Notes: generated by a model from the sequence alone, not told the origin. DNA of 54,460 bases from JAEDHM01 sp964368645 (GCA_964368645.1 CAYJBY010000020.1:1-54460); one strand, 5' to 3'. Positions 26,390 through 34,860 are shown, counted from the first letter of the stretch. Translations and numbers: made by a program.

Positions 26390-27106
26390 TTATGCGATAG
26401 TAGTAGTATCGTTCTTTTGCTTTTTCTGCATCTTAGTCCAGCTGATAAAACCATAAATATCGTTGACCAGAAACATTGCAAAGCATATTACAACCGAAAG
26501 ATAAGTAATATCGCTTAAGGTTGCCATCACCCAGAGTATAATTAGGACAATGTCGTTTGCGGCATAGGCGACAGCATAAAACGCACTTCTCCGAAAGGTC
26601 AAATATACAGCAAGAAAGCTTGTGGTGACGGAAATTGTGCTGGGAATGAGATTTGCTGTGTTCAAAGCACGTAATATATAATAGAATCCAACCGTCACGA
26701 GGACTGTAAGAACAAGCATAAACAATATTTCTTTGCTGTGAAGCTTGTTTACCTGAACCTCCTTTTTGTTGCCCTTGAAAGGGTGCCGTAGCCAGGATAT
26801 TACGGCAAGGATTGCCATAGGCGCCGTCATACCAAGATATGTAATCATTTCACCGTAGTATGCAAATGAAAAGGAAATAAAGCCATACATAATGCTGAAT
26901 ACTACCGTAAGCACTTGTCCGATCGGGTTCCCTTTGGCATTAAGTATCAAAGACGTTGCACCGATAAGTGACGCCGCAAGCGTAAGATAATTTGTTCTGT
27001 CAAAAATGCAAAACGATATGACAATCAGCAGTACCGACGCAATCCACAAAACCGCTTCGCTTTTTGAAAAATAATTTAGCTTAGTTTTACTTCTTTCGAG
27101 TTCCAT
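26390..27106 (-). CDS. pnuC: PnuC-family nicotinamide riboside (vitamin) transporter
   Basis: A 238-residue membrane protein with about seven hydrophobic segments. The GNPIGQVLTVVFSIMYGFISF stretch and the C-terminal ANDIVLIILWVMA / FLVNDIYGFISW motifs are PnuC hallmarks. PnuC facilitates entry of nicotinamide riboside, trapped by kinase phosphorylation; related PnuT/PnuX/PnuN carry thiamine, riboflavin or deoxynucleosides, and sequence alone does not settle which one this is. The Met start at 27106 opens a good N-terminus but has only a weak Shine-Dalgarno. The leader upstream carries a terminator hairpin with a competing hairpin, so expression is probably controlled by attenuation, perhaps by the imported vitamin. 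Confidence 0.85.
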   Translation of the reverse strand: MELERSKTKLNYFSKSEAVLWIASVLLIVISFCIFDRTNYLTLAASLIGATSLILNAKGNPIGQVLTVVFSIMYGFISFSFAYYGEMITYLGMTAPMAILAVISWLRHPFKGNKKEVQVNKLHSKEILFMLVLTVLVTVGFYYILRALNTANLIPSTISVTTSFLAVYLTFRRSAFYAVAYAANDIVLIILWVMATLSDITYLSVVICFAMFLVNDIYGFISWTKMQKKQKNDTTTIA

Positions 27107-27119
27107 TTATACCTCAATC

Positions 27120-27197
27120 AAAAAAGCACCCACGTACACATCTTCTATGACCTAACGATGTGTATATGGATGCTAACGCATCTTATCTACCCGGTGG
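27120..27197 (-). promoter_or_regulatory. pnuC leader: attenuator or riboswitch candidate
   Basis: On the minus strand an 18-bp imperfect stem (27125-27174; two G-U pairs and one mismatch; 14-base loop) is followed by TTTTTT, a terminator 14 bases before the pnuC ATG. Its 5' arm overlaps a separate perfect hairpin GATGC-GTTA-GCATC (27169-27182), so both cannot form together. A likely -10 (TATACT) lies just upstream. It does not match TPP (no CTGAGA), T-box (no GGTGG-ACCGCG) or preQ1 consensus sequences that I know. Confidence 0.6.
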
Positions 27198-27435
27198 CAG
27201 TATATCTATGATAACACAAAAAACAATTAATCCACAAGCGATTTCATACAGGCTCGGTTATCGGTAGTTTTTCGCCATCAACAGCCCCACCGAAAAGGGC
27301 ATTATGACATCAAATAACGGCAGTAAGGCATAATTGACGAAATTTCCTATTTTGGTTCGAAACGGTTTTTATGCCAATTATATTTACTGTGACGCTTAAA
27401 ATTACGACAATTAAAGCTATAAAAAGACAAAAAAT

Positions 27436-27524
27436 CGAGCCACCTACAGCAAAAAACTGCGCCACCTACAATTAATAAACTGCGCCAACTACAGTAAAAA
27501 CCCGAGCCACCTACAGTAAAAACT
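27436..27524. repeat. Four imperfect 22-23 bp tandem repeats
   Basis: Units follow the pattern [CG]GAGCCACCTACAG-[CT]AAAAAC. Consecutive copies differ by one to five bases. Not CRISPR-like, because there are no unique spacers. Confidence 0.65.
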
Positions 27525-27763
27525 TTTCTTATCGACTACAGAAAAAGAACAATCATTTTTCCGTCTATACTAACGAACCGCGTCAAATATTTACCGTAGG
27601 CAAATACTTTTATATTTGTTCCCTTCGTCAGCTTTTTCGTGGGTTCTAGGGTTTTGCTTTTTCGGCTTTTTGAACTCATATCTTTACGTTGATTTTCGAA
27701 AAAAGTGTAACAAAAAAGTGTAACAAAATGAGGTAAAGTAGAGTAAGACATAGTAAAAAAGAA

Positions 27764-27803
27764 TAAAAAAAGCCCTGTTTTAGTACAAAAACAAGGCTTT
27801 TTG
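27764..27803 (-). terminator. tRNA-Ala terminator
   Basis: Minus-strand stem AAAAAGCC-TTGTTTT / AAAACAG-GGCTTTTT with a run of Ts, directly after the CCA end of tRNA-Ala. Confidence 0.8.
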
Positions 27804-27808
27804 GGCTG

Positions 27809-27884
27809 TGGTGGAGACAAGGGGATTCGAACCCCTGGCCTATACGTTGCGAACGTATCGCTCTACCAACTGAGCCATGCCCCC
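27809..27884 (-). tRNA. tRNA-Ala (anticodon CGC)
   Basis: A 76-base cloverleaf on the minus strand. The acceptor stem GGGGGCA / TGTCTCC includes the G3-U70 alanine identity pair. Anticodon loop TTCGCAA (CGC, reads GCG). CCA is encoded. Confidence 0.95.
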
Positions 27885-28533
27885 ACGGTTATTAAAATGC
27901 GCTACGTAAGGCAGTGAATCCATTATGTGCCGTTTGTTCGTCGTTAAAGGCGAAGCAACAATGCAAACTTCCTCAATAGCAAAGACATTGTAGCACATTG
28001 ATAGGCGTTTGGCAAGAAATTTTTCAAATAATTTATTATCGGCTAATTCGCTTAGGGCTGCTTTTATACCTCAGCCATATTTGGAACAACGATTCGTTAA
28101 AAATGGAAACAGGGAAGCGTGATTATGCCGATGAACGCGGCTAATCTCAAATTTATGCGGAAACGAGGGAAAAGGCTTGTGCGGTGAAACTATGGCTTGC
28201 GATAAAATAGAAAGTTATATCGAAACAAACCTTCCCGTTGAAGCGGAATCATTAAATCTATGATTGATGCGAAACTGTTGTAAGCGGTGAATCTATAGTT
28301 TTTGGTAAACCTTTATGTCGTATCGAAACGAAGTTTTCCGCTAAAACGTAATCGGTGAACTTATGATTGACGTAAACCTGTAGTTTGCATCAAAATCGGT
28401 TTCTGTTCAAAAAGCAAAAACTGAAACTATGATTGCGATAAGCCTGTAGTTCGAAGTGAGTCTATAGTTTGCGATAAACTGATGATTGCGGTGAAACTAT
28501 AGTTAGCGATAAACTTATAGTTTTTGGTGATGC
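27885..28533. other. Intergenic region, degenerate repeats, no gene seen
   Basis: 27885-28180 has nothing recognisable. From about 28188 to 28550 a degenerate unit close to CTATAGTTTGCGATAAAC recurs a dozen or so times, in forms such as CTATGATTGATGCGAAAC, CTGTAGTTTGCATCAAA and TTATAGTTTTTGGTG. The last unit runs into the 3' end of the flavodoxin gene. No open frame spans it. Confidence 0.6.
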
Positions 28534-28550
28534 CTATAGCTTGCGGCGAA
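28188..28550. repeat. Degenerate ~20-bp repeat field
   Basis: At least ten recognisable copies of a unit resembling CTATAGTTTGCGATAAAC, diverged and irregularly spaced. The ACTATAGT core is self-complementary. Confidence 0.55.
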
Positions 28551-29457
28551 AAACGGTTTTGCCTTTTTGACAGCAAACAGAAGTAACCGAAAGCGGTTCT
28601 GCGCCGATTGCGTTTGCCGCGTCTTTTGCCACGTTAGCGAGTGACGCACGCATATAGTGTACGAAAACGAGCCTATACGCCTTGATTTTGCCCTTAGCTT
28701 CCGCGCAGAACGCGCGAATCGGAGCGGCCAGACCGAACACCCAAACGGGAGAACAAATCGTTATCTCGTCGAATTGCGTTAAATCTATGCCGATCGGGTT
28801 CAGCGGCATTGCCATACGGTTCATACCGAACCTGCCGCACCACCAAAAACCTGCGGTACCATTCGTCCGTTCGGGCGTGGTAAGCTCCAAAATCTCCGCA
28901 CCGCTTTCGTCGGCGGTTTCAAACGCCGTTTTCGCGGTGTAGCCAAGACGGGAAAAATACACCACGAGCTTGGTTTTGTCAGTACCGACATTTTTGTAAT
29001 TATCGCGGTCAAAGCTGAAGTTTTCCTGTTTATAAAACACCAATGCCGCGTAACCCGTAACCGCTTGTGCAAAGCCGAAAATAAAATAAATCGTTGGCAT
29101 AAAGTTAGCAGGGAAAATAACGAACTGAATAACTATCCACGCCATCAGCGTAATGCCGAAAACACCGCCCAAAACCACGCCGATTTTCTTTTTTGCCAAC
29201 AAAAAACCGGCGGCGGTCAGATTGGTTATACCGTTGACGATTAAAAGGGCGATACCCGAGAAAGTGAAGTTGCGGAAAAGCACGTCGGCAAAGGGGAGTA
29301 CTTGAAAGAAAGGAAGCATAGCGTCCATTCCCATCGCCTTGCCTGTGGGATCGGACAGCATTCCGATTGCGCCTGCCACCGCGCCCAGCCCGATAAACAT
29401 ACACCAAAAAAACAGGATTCCTTTTGCAACACGGTAACGACTGTGTTCTTTCTTCAT
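28534..29457 (-). CDS. Membrane-anchored flavodoxin-like protein
   Basis: A 307-residue protein. The first 150 residues hold four hydrophobic segments (FFWCMFIGLGAVAGAIGML, then ALLIVNGITNLTAAGFLLA, then GVVLGGVFGITLMAWIVIQF, then YFIFGFAQAVTGYAALVFY). The rest is a flavodoxin fold: TKLVVYFSRLGYTAKTAFE phosphate loop, TICSPVWVFGLAAPI, then a LVFVHYMRASL strand. It should bind FMN and pass electrons near the membrane; donor and acceptor are unknown. ATG with GAGG 7 bases upstream. The fusion of a DUF-like four-helix module with flavodoxin occurs in some Clostridia. The repeat field abuts its stop codon. Confidence 0.75.
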   Translation of the reverse strand: MKKEHSRYRVAKGILFFWCMFIGLGAVAGAIGMLSDPTGKAMGMDAMLPFFQVLPFADVLFRNFTFSGIALLIVNGITNLTAAGFLLAKKKIGVVLGGVFGITLMAWIVIQFVIFPANFMPTIYFIFGFAQAVTGYAALVFYKQENFSFDRDNYKNVGTDKTKLVVYFSRLGYTAKTAFETADESGAEILELTTPERTNGTAGFWWCGRFGMNRMAMPLNPIGIDLTQFDEITICSPVWVFGLAAPIRAFCAEAKGKIKAYRLVFVHYMRASLANVAKDAANAIGAEPLSVTSVCCQKGKTVFRRKL

Positions 29458-29576
29458 AAAAATACCTCGGATAAATCTAATAATATTGCATTATGCGGTA
29501 GATTTCAACGCGTTGATTGTTTTGTCCTTTCGCACAAGAAAACTCAAGCTGTCAAATACCGCCTTCGACGCTCTTG

Positions 29577-30596
29577 TTACAGCTCTACGACCTTAAATGC
29601 GGCGGCTCTTATCAGGCGGTTATAGACCGCCAGCGAAACTCCGTCCTTCTTCGGGCATCGGGCGTATGCCTTAACCGCCCCTCGTCTGTCCAACTCCCTC
29701 AGCGCGGTGAATAAGCCGTGCGCCTGTGACGAGGGATCGTTTTCACTGCCGTAAGTTATGGAAGGAACGTCAATCCATTCCGCTTCGCCCTCAAAACACA
29801 GCGCGAACACCCCCTCGCCCTTATGGTCGTTGACGAAACTGCAATAACGGTCAAAAGAGCCGCTTAGTATGGTAATATCCGCGTTAGGCGCGTAGTGCTT
29901 ATACTTCATACCGGGGGATCTTACCTTTTCGCCGTCCTTAATTCCTTCGGTGATTGCAGGAGAAACGTCAACTTGCTTACCTAAAACAGCTTCCATATCC
30001 TCCTTGGTTACGTAGCCCGGTCTTAAAAGCAGCGGCGTAGCCTCCAAAAGCGAAACTACTGTGGATTCCACTCCTGCAAAACACTCTCCGCCGTCCAAAA
30101 TCAAGGGCAGCCTGCCATTCATATCGGCAAGCACGTCCGAAGCGTTAGTCGGGGAGGGCTTTCCGCTTAAATTAGCGGAGGGAGCCGCCAGCGCAAAGCC
30201 GCAAAGCTCGATCAGTCTATGGGCGGTAGGGTGTGACGGCATACGCACTCCCACGCTGTCCAGTCCTGCGCAGGTTACGTCCGAAACTTTCGGATTCTTG
30301 GGCATAATTATGGTTAGAGGTCCCGGCCAAAAAACCTCTGCCAGCTTGTAAGCGTCGCAAGGAATGGAGCTAACCACGTCGTTAAGCATAGCCATATCCG
30401 AGATATGGCAAATTAAAGGATTGTCCTGCGGTCTGCCCTTTGCCTCAAAAATCGCCTTGACAGCTTGTCCGTCATAGGCGTTGGCGGCGATTCCGTAAAC
30501 CGTTTCCGTGGGCATAGCCACGATTCCGCCCTGTTTTAATATGTCGGCGGCGAGTTGAACCGCTTCTTCGTTCGCTTTCAAAAATTCAGTTTTCAT
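29577..30596 (-). CDS. Threonylcarbamoyl-AMP synthase (Sua5/YrdC/YwlC family)
   Basis: A 339-residue enzyme. The YrdC domain at about 10-200 (GGIVAMPTETVYGIAANAYD, KGRPQDNPL, SVGVRMPSHP, APSANLSGKPSPT) is joined to a C-terminal Sua5 domain (VRSPGMKYKHYAPNA onwards), the longer Sua5 form. It makes threonylcarbamoyl-AMP from threonine, bicarbonate and ATP, the first step of t6A37 modification of ANN-reading tRNAs, together with TsaBDE. A TATAAT lies only 13 bases before the ATG with no Shine-Dalgarno, so the message may have a leader of a few bases. The flavodoxin gene follows 119 bases later. Confidence 0.92.
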   Translation of the reverse strand: MKTEFLKANEEAVQLAADILKQGGIVAMPTETVYGIAANAYDGQAVKAIFEAKGRPQDNPLICHISDMAMLNDVVSSIPCDAYKLAEVFWPGPLTIIMPKNPKVSDVTCAGLDSVGVRMPSHPTAHRLIELCGFALAAPSANLSGKPSPTNASDVLADMNGRLPLILDGGECFAGVESTVVSLLEATPLLLRPGYVTKEDMEAVLGKQVDVSPAITEGIKDGEKVRSPGMKYKHYAPNADITILSGSFDRYCSFVNDHKGEGVFALCFEGEAEWIDVPSITYGSENDPSSQAHGLFTALRELDRRGAVKAYARCPKKDGVSLAVYNRLIRAAAFKVVEL

Positions 30597-30773
30597 AATT
30601 CAGCACAATTATAACACTTTTTTGCCTATTCTTCCGTAATATCCGCAGATTTTTGCGCGTAACGGTGAAAATCAATAAACATAAATCGTAAATATATCGG
30701 ATATTGCTTGATTTCTTAATCTTGGCTCTAGCGGAAAACTATCTATTTTCTCATAGTTCGCCTTTGCAGACCG

Positions 30774-31463
30774 CTAAAGGATATTTCTTAACTCGTCCAG
30801 TGTGTAGATTATATAGTCCGCGTCCTCGGGCTTTGCCGTCTTTTTTCTGTCGAAAAGGCAGGTAATCAAGCCGCAGGATTTGCCGCCCTCGATATCCGAG
30901 GAAATCCTGTCGCCGATAATCATTACGCTTTGGGGCGACGGGTTGCCTAACGCCGCCAGACAGTGAGTGAAAAATCTTTTGTCAGGCTTGTTAAAGCCCA
31001 CGTCGTCGGATACGAACACCTGCTTGAATAACGGCAGCATACCATCTGCGGCAAGCCTTTGTTTTTGGTGGGTGAGGATACCGTTGGACGCGGCGCACAG
31101 CACGTACTTGTCGGCAAGATACCGCAGAATAGCTCCTGCTCCGTCCACCTCGAAGTGCTCGGTTGCCAAGGCGGCGTGGTACATTTTGTCAAAAGCGACT
31201 CCGTTCCGTTGAATACCGTATTTCTCAAAAAGCCCGTTCCATCTTATATCGCAAAGCTCATCCAGCGTAAGCTCTCCGCGTTCAAGTGCGCTCCAAAGCT
31301 CCAATCCGCTGGAAACGTAGTAGTCGTAAACCTCGCTGCTAAAGGGCAATTGCTCCGCCTCAAAAACCTTTTTCACCGCGGCATAGGAGCATTTCCGAAA
31401 ATCCAAAAGGGTATCGTCTATATCGATTAAAAGATATTTGATATTGTCAGGTCTTTGGCTCAT
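30774..31463 (-). CDS. HAD-superfamily hydrolase, YjjG-like nucleotidase
   Basis: A 229-residue HAD phosphatase: motif I DIDDTLLDF, motif II SNG, motif III Lys in GFNKPDKRFF, motif IV IGDRISSDIEGG. A helical cap at about 20-85 and overall length fit the YjjG group, which removes phosphate from non-canonical pyrimidine nucleotides; the substrate is not proven. The ATG at 31463 has GGAGG 6 bases upstream and overlaps the stop of the VRR-NUC gene by 4 bases (ATGA), so the two are translated together. A longer frame upstream is a false extension. Confidence 0.85.
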   Translation of the reverse strand: MSQRPDNIKYLLIDIDDTLLDFRKCSYAAVKKVFEAEQLPFSSEVYDYYVSSGLELWSALERGELTLDELCDIRWNGLFEKYGIQRNGVAFDKMYHAALATEHFEVDGAGAILRYLADKYVLCAASNGILTHQKQRLAADGMLPLFKQVFVSDDVGFNKPDKRFFTHCLAALGNPSPQSVMIIGDRISSDIEGGKSCGLITCLFDRKKTAKPEDADYIIYTLDELRNIL

Positions 31464-31846
31464 AGCGTACCTCCGTCCGTAAGCCGCAGGTAACGCTCTA
31501 TCAAATCTGCGCCCTCCTGCCAGCCGTAGCACACCGCGGCGTAAAACCCTGCGGCGTTAAGCCGTTCCAACCACCAAACTTGCTCTGCGGTGGGCTTATT
31601 GGGTTTGACCTTCATTTCTATGTACAAGCCGTGATAAACGCCGCTTGCGGCAGGCAGGCAAAGGTCGGGCACGCCTGACTTTACCCCTTCGGCTTTCAAC
31701 CTTCCGGCCGTTGCCGCGCTCCTCGCGCCGCCGTTGGGAACGTGGTACAGAAGAGCCAAAGGCGGATACCTGTTAAGCATAAGCTCTGCCCACTGAAAAA
31801 GAGTCTGCTGTTCCTCGCTTTCACTGCCTGTGGTTCGTATTGCCAT
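31460..31846 (-). CDS. Stand-alone VRR-NUC domain nuclease
   Basis: A 128-residue protein made almost wholly of a VRR-NUC nuclease domain. HVPNGGARSA, GVPDLCLPAA and the metal-binding YIEMKVKPNKPTAEQVWWLE give the PD-(D/E)xK core, with the Gln/Trp helix after it. This size is typical of phage-borne VRR-NUC proteins, while the cellular type is the C-terminal part of FAN1. Here it sits between ftsH and a HAD phosphatase with no other phage genes. ATG 31846 follows GGAGG by 9 bases. DNA processing or nucleotide hygiene with the HAD partner is possible but not shown. Confidence 0.8.
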   Translation of the reverse strand: MAIRTTGSESEEQQTLFQWAELMLNRYPPLALLYHVPNGGARSAATAGRLKAEGVKSGVPDLCLPAASGVYHGLYIEMKVKPNKPTAEQVWWLERLNAAGFYAAVCYGWQEGADLIERYLRLTDGGTL

Positions 31847-31868
31847 AGAAAAACGCCTCCGCTGTAAT

Positions 31869-31908
31869 AAAAAAACCCGTCCCTTGCTGTGCAAACGGCG
31901 GGTTCTTA
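31869..31908 (-). terminator. ftsH terminator
   Basis: Minus-strand stem AACCCG / CGGGTT with a loop of about 19 bases, followed by TTTTTTT, just after the ftsH stop. Confidence 0.75.
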
Positions 31909-31912
31909 CGTT

Positions 31913-33889
31913 TTAGTTCTTTTTGCCCTCGGGAGTAATCACGCCGCTGTCCTCCGTTGCCGCCTTGACCTCTGTCTTAGCAGTATCGGCGGACTTGCTG
32001 TCCTTGAGCTTAAGCTCGGCAAGTATATCGTCCGCGCTCACGCCGTCGAACAACTTATCAACCTCGTCCTTATAGATGGTTTCGCGCTCGAAAAGCAGCT
32101 TGACCATACCCTCCATAATACTGCGGTTGGTATTGATAACGTCCAAAGCACGTGCGTAATTGTTGTCGATGATTTCCTTGACAGCCACGTCGATTTTGCT
32201 GTTCATTTCCTCACTGGTGCTGGTATGCGTACCCCAACTCTTGCCTACGAAAACCTCTTGATCTCCGCCAAGATAGATACAGCCTAAGTCGCTCATACCC
32301 CACTCGGTAACCATACGGCGAGCTACGTCGCTGGCACGCTGAATGTCGTTGCTTGCGCCTGTGGTAACGTCCTTAATGACGATTTCCTCCGCGGCTCTTC
32401 CGCCTAACATCATCGCGATGGTGTCGTTAAGCTCGGACTTGGTATAATGGCTGTCCTCGGTCTTCGGACGGGTGAGGGTATAGCCTGCCGCCATACCGCG
32501 AGGCACGATGCTGACCTCCTGAACGTCGTCGCAGTTCTCCAGTACCTTGGCGATAATCGCGTGTCCGCTTTCGTGATATGCGGTAATGCGCTTGTCTGCG
32601 GCGGTAACTACGCGGCTCTTCTTTTGAGGTCCCATCAAAACCTTGTTGATACCTTCCAGAATGTCGGTCATTATAATGATTTTGCGTCCTGCGCGCGCGG
32701 CTAAAATCGCCGCCTCGTTAAGCAGGTTGGCAAGATCCGCACCTGTAAAGCCTGTAGTGATACGAGCGATGGTTTTGAAATCAATGTCGCCAGCTAAAGG
32801 TTTGTTACGGGAGTGAACCTTGAGTATCGCCTCTCTGCCCTTAACGTCGGGGATATTAACGTAAATTTGACGGTCAAAACGACCGGGACGCATAAGCGCG
32901 GGATCGAGAATGTCCGCTCTGTTGGTAGCCGCCATAACGATGATGCCGTCGCCTGTATCAAAGCCGTCCATTTGAACGAGGAGCTGATTAAGAGTCTGTT
33001 CTCTCTCGTCGTTGCCGCCGCCTAAGCCTGCGCCTCTTTGTCTGCCTACCGCGTCGATCTCGTCGATAAACACGATACAGGGCATATTCTTTTTCGCCTG
33101 AGCGAACAAATCTCTCACACGGCTTGCGCCCACGCCCACGAACATCTCAACGAAGTCGGAGCCTGATATAGAAAAGAAAGGCACGTTGGCTTCGCCTGCG
33201 ATAGCCTTGGCGAAAAGGGTTTTACCTGTGCCGGGAGAACCGACAAGCAGTACGCCGCGAGGGATTTTAGCACCCACGTCCAAAAACTTTTTGGGACTTT
33301 TGAGGAACTCTACGATCTCTTTCAGTTCTTCCTTCTCTTCCTCGGCACCGGCAACGTCGTTGAACCTGATTTTGATATTCTTGGTCATTTGCGCCTTGGT
33401 GTTGCCGAAACTCATAGCCTTGTTGTTGGCTCCCGCGCTTTGGCGATAGAGAATATACAGGAAAATGCCTGCAACCGCAACGGTGATGAGTATGGGAAGA
33501 ATCGAGGACCAAATACTGCCGCTTGAGGGATCGTCGTACTTAACGGTGGGCAGTTCGGGATAGGTTTTGCCCTCCTCGGGGTTGAGCTTGCCGCAGATTG
33601 CCAGCATCTCGTCGCTAACTAGAGTACGGGAACTGATATAGCAGTAAGCGTCCGCCTTTTTCGGGAATTTGGCAGGATCGATTTTGCTGTCCTTAAAGAG
33701 TATATACATCTGGTAGTTGCCGTTAAAATAAACCGCCTTAACCTCTCCGTTTTCCAGTTTCGTCAAAAACTCGTCGTAAGAAGTCTCCACGGTAGTGTCA
33801 AACGCCCCCAGCATCATGGCAATTACCAATGCGACAGCCGCAATCAGCAGTACCACGCTTATTATCTTAAAAATACTTCCGCGTTTCAA
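31913..33889 (-). CDS. ftsH: ATP-dependent zinc metalloprotease FtsH
   Basis: 658 residues: first membrane helix about 8-28, extracytoplasmic domain, second helix about 127-145, AAA+ module with Walker A GSPGTGKT (about 216-223), Walker B VFIDEIDAVG, second-region-of-homology arginines, then the protease with HESGH (His439, Glu440, His443). FtsH forms a membrane hexamer that extracts and degrades misfolded membrane and regulatory proteins. The TTG start at 33889 has GGAGG 5 bases before it, and no ATG in the right place competes. The acidic tail after residue 620 is variable. Confidence 0.95.
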   Translation of the reverse strand: MKRGSIFKIISVVLLIAAVALVIAMMLGAFDTTVETSYDEFLTKLENGEVKAVYFNGNYQMYILFKDSKIDPAKFPKKADAYCYISSRTLVSDEMLAICGKLNPEEGKTYPELPTVKYDDPSSGSIWSSILPILITVAVAGIFLYILYRQSAGANNKAMSFGNTKAQMTKNIKIRFNDVAGAEEEKEELKEIVEFLKSPKKFLDVGAKIPRGVLLVGSPGTGKTLFAKAIAGEANVPFFSISGSDFVEMFVGVGASRVRDLFAQAKKNMPCIVFIDEIDAVGRQRGAGLGGGNDEREQTLNQLLVQMDGFDTGDGIIVMAATNRADILDPALMRPGRFDRQIYVNIPDVKGREAILKVHSRNKPLAGDIDFKTIARITTGFTGADLANLLNEAAILAARAGRKIIIMTDILEGINKVLMGPQKKSRVVTAADKRITAYHESGHAIIAKVLENCDDVQEVSIVPRGMAAGYTLTRPKTEDSHYTKSELNDTIAMMLGGRAAEEIVIKDVTTGASNDIQRASDVARRMVTEWGMSDLGCIYLGGDQEVFVGKSWGTHTSTSEEMNSKIDVAVKEIIDNNYARALDVINTNRSIMEGMVKLLFERETIYKDEVDKLFDGVSADDILAELKLKDSKSADTAKTEVKAATEDSGVITPEGKKN

Positions 33890-33933
33890 TATGGCCTCCG
33901 TCCTTTTAGGTATTTTGTATGATTATGACGTTA

Positions 33934-33962
33934 ATTATAACACAACACGCGTCAAAAAACAA
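33934..33962 (-). promoter_or_regulatory. ftsH promoter
   Basis: Minus strand TTGTTT (33957-33962), 17-bp spacer, TATAAT (33934-33939), about 45 bases before the ftsH start. Confidence 0.7.
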
Positions 33963-34024
33963 GAATATTATATTCACCCTTTGTTAATATAAGATTAAAA
34001 AAGACATAGGGTTACAATTCCGTA

Positions 34025-34060
34025 TTGACTTTTCCTACGCCGTGGCTTAAAATAAAACCT
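34025..34060 (+). promoter_or_regulatory. Promoter of the DUF1294 gene, apparently leaderless
   Basis: TTGACT at 34025-34030, a 17-bp spacer and TAAAAT at 34048-34053. The predicted start falls on the A of the ATG at 34061, and no Shine-Dalgarno is present. Confidence 0.65.
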
Positions 34061-34399
34061 ATGAACGATTTGACGCAAGGCTTTATCGGCTTTATTATCG
34101 CGATGAATATTATCGGATTTATCCTTATAGCCGTTGATAAAAAAAGGGTTGGCGTGAGGGATAAGGCGCGTATTAACGAGGTCGCTATGCTTCTGGTTGC
34201 CGGCTTTTTCGGCGCGATAGGCACTCTTTTTGCAATGCTGATTTTTCGTCACAAATGGTACAAATGGTATTTTAAGGTTTTCGTTCCGATATTAGCGGTG
34301 GTCAACGTACTGCTTGCAATCGTCATCATTTATTTTTTGTACGAGGCAGGCATCGGCGGCACCACCTCGGTGGATTTCGGCTTCTGGTTCACCAACTGA
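34061..34399 (+). CDS. DUF1294-family small membrane protein
   Basis: A 112-residue protein with three hydrophobic segments: IGFIIAMNIIGFILIAV, then VAMLLVAGFFGAIGTLFAMLIF, then VFVPILAVVNVLLAIVIIYFLY. VDKKRVGVR and the FRHKWYKWYFK loop are the DUF1294 signature. The function of the family is unknown. The ATG at 34061 is chosen over the TTG at 34025 because that TTG is the -35 box of a promoter. The gene runs opposite to ftsH and has no partner. Confidence 0.8.
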   Translation: MNDLTQGFIGFIIAMNIIGFILIAVDKKRVGVRDKARINEVAMLLVAGFFGAIGTLFAMLIFRHKWYKWYFKVFVPILAVVNVLLAIVIIYFLYEAGIGGTTSVDFGFWFTN

Positions 34400-34860
34400 G
34401 TAACTTTTCCTATATCCGATATTTTTTTGCAATTTAACGGGGCGGAAAACGCGTTTTGCGTATTCGCTACCTATCATATTGTGCGTAACGGGCGGCTATT
34501 GGAAATTTACAAAAAATTGTATGTCCAACCGTCTTTCGGTTCCGTGCTTTCTCCGATTATCCATTTCAAATTACATTCGGTTTTTTACGTAAAGATATTT
34601 TTCTACCAATTTCATTAACGTATTGTCGTCAATGGAGTGCGTTTGAAAAACGAGCAAAAGATTTTCTTTTTCATAACTCTGTTTTTTATCTCAAAAAGCA
34701 GTGCAATGGGTGATTAATTGCCCAATTAAACGATTTGCATTATGATATAATCATAAACGGTAAGTTGTATTTTAACGGAGAATCAGCGTACGGGTTGAAC
34801 TGTAAAAGGATAAAAACAGTACGCCGATTGTAACAGTTTAATGCGCAGAATAAGTCGGTA

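Larger units (their letters stand above)
27107..27808. other. Intergenic region: pnuC leader and tandem repeats
   Basis: The pnuC leader and promoter occupy 27107-27230. 27230-27430 shows nothing I recognise. Four 22-23 base imperfect repeats follow at 27436-27524, then the tRNA-Ala terminator. A 47-residue basic frame (minus strand, within 27536-27676) is possible but unsupported. Confidence 0.6.

Noticed and set aside
27120..27200. TPP, T-box or preQ1 riboswitch upstream of pnuC
   Set aside because: The CTGAGA and GGTGG-ACCGCG hallmarks are missing; I report it as an unnamed attenuator instead.
27536..27820. Minus-strand open frame of 94 codons, or its inner 47-codon version (MSSKSRKSK)
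   Set aside because: Poor ribosome site, overlap with the tRNA-Ala terminator and repeats, and no recognisable domain. Possible but not supported.
31460..31846. A prophage remnant around the VRR-NUC gene
   Set aside because: Neighbours on both sides are cellular genes (ftsH, HAD phosphatase, sua5), with no integrase, capsid or attachment-site repeats.
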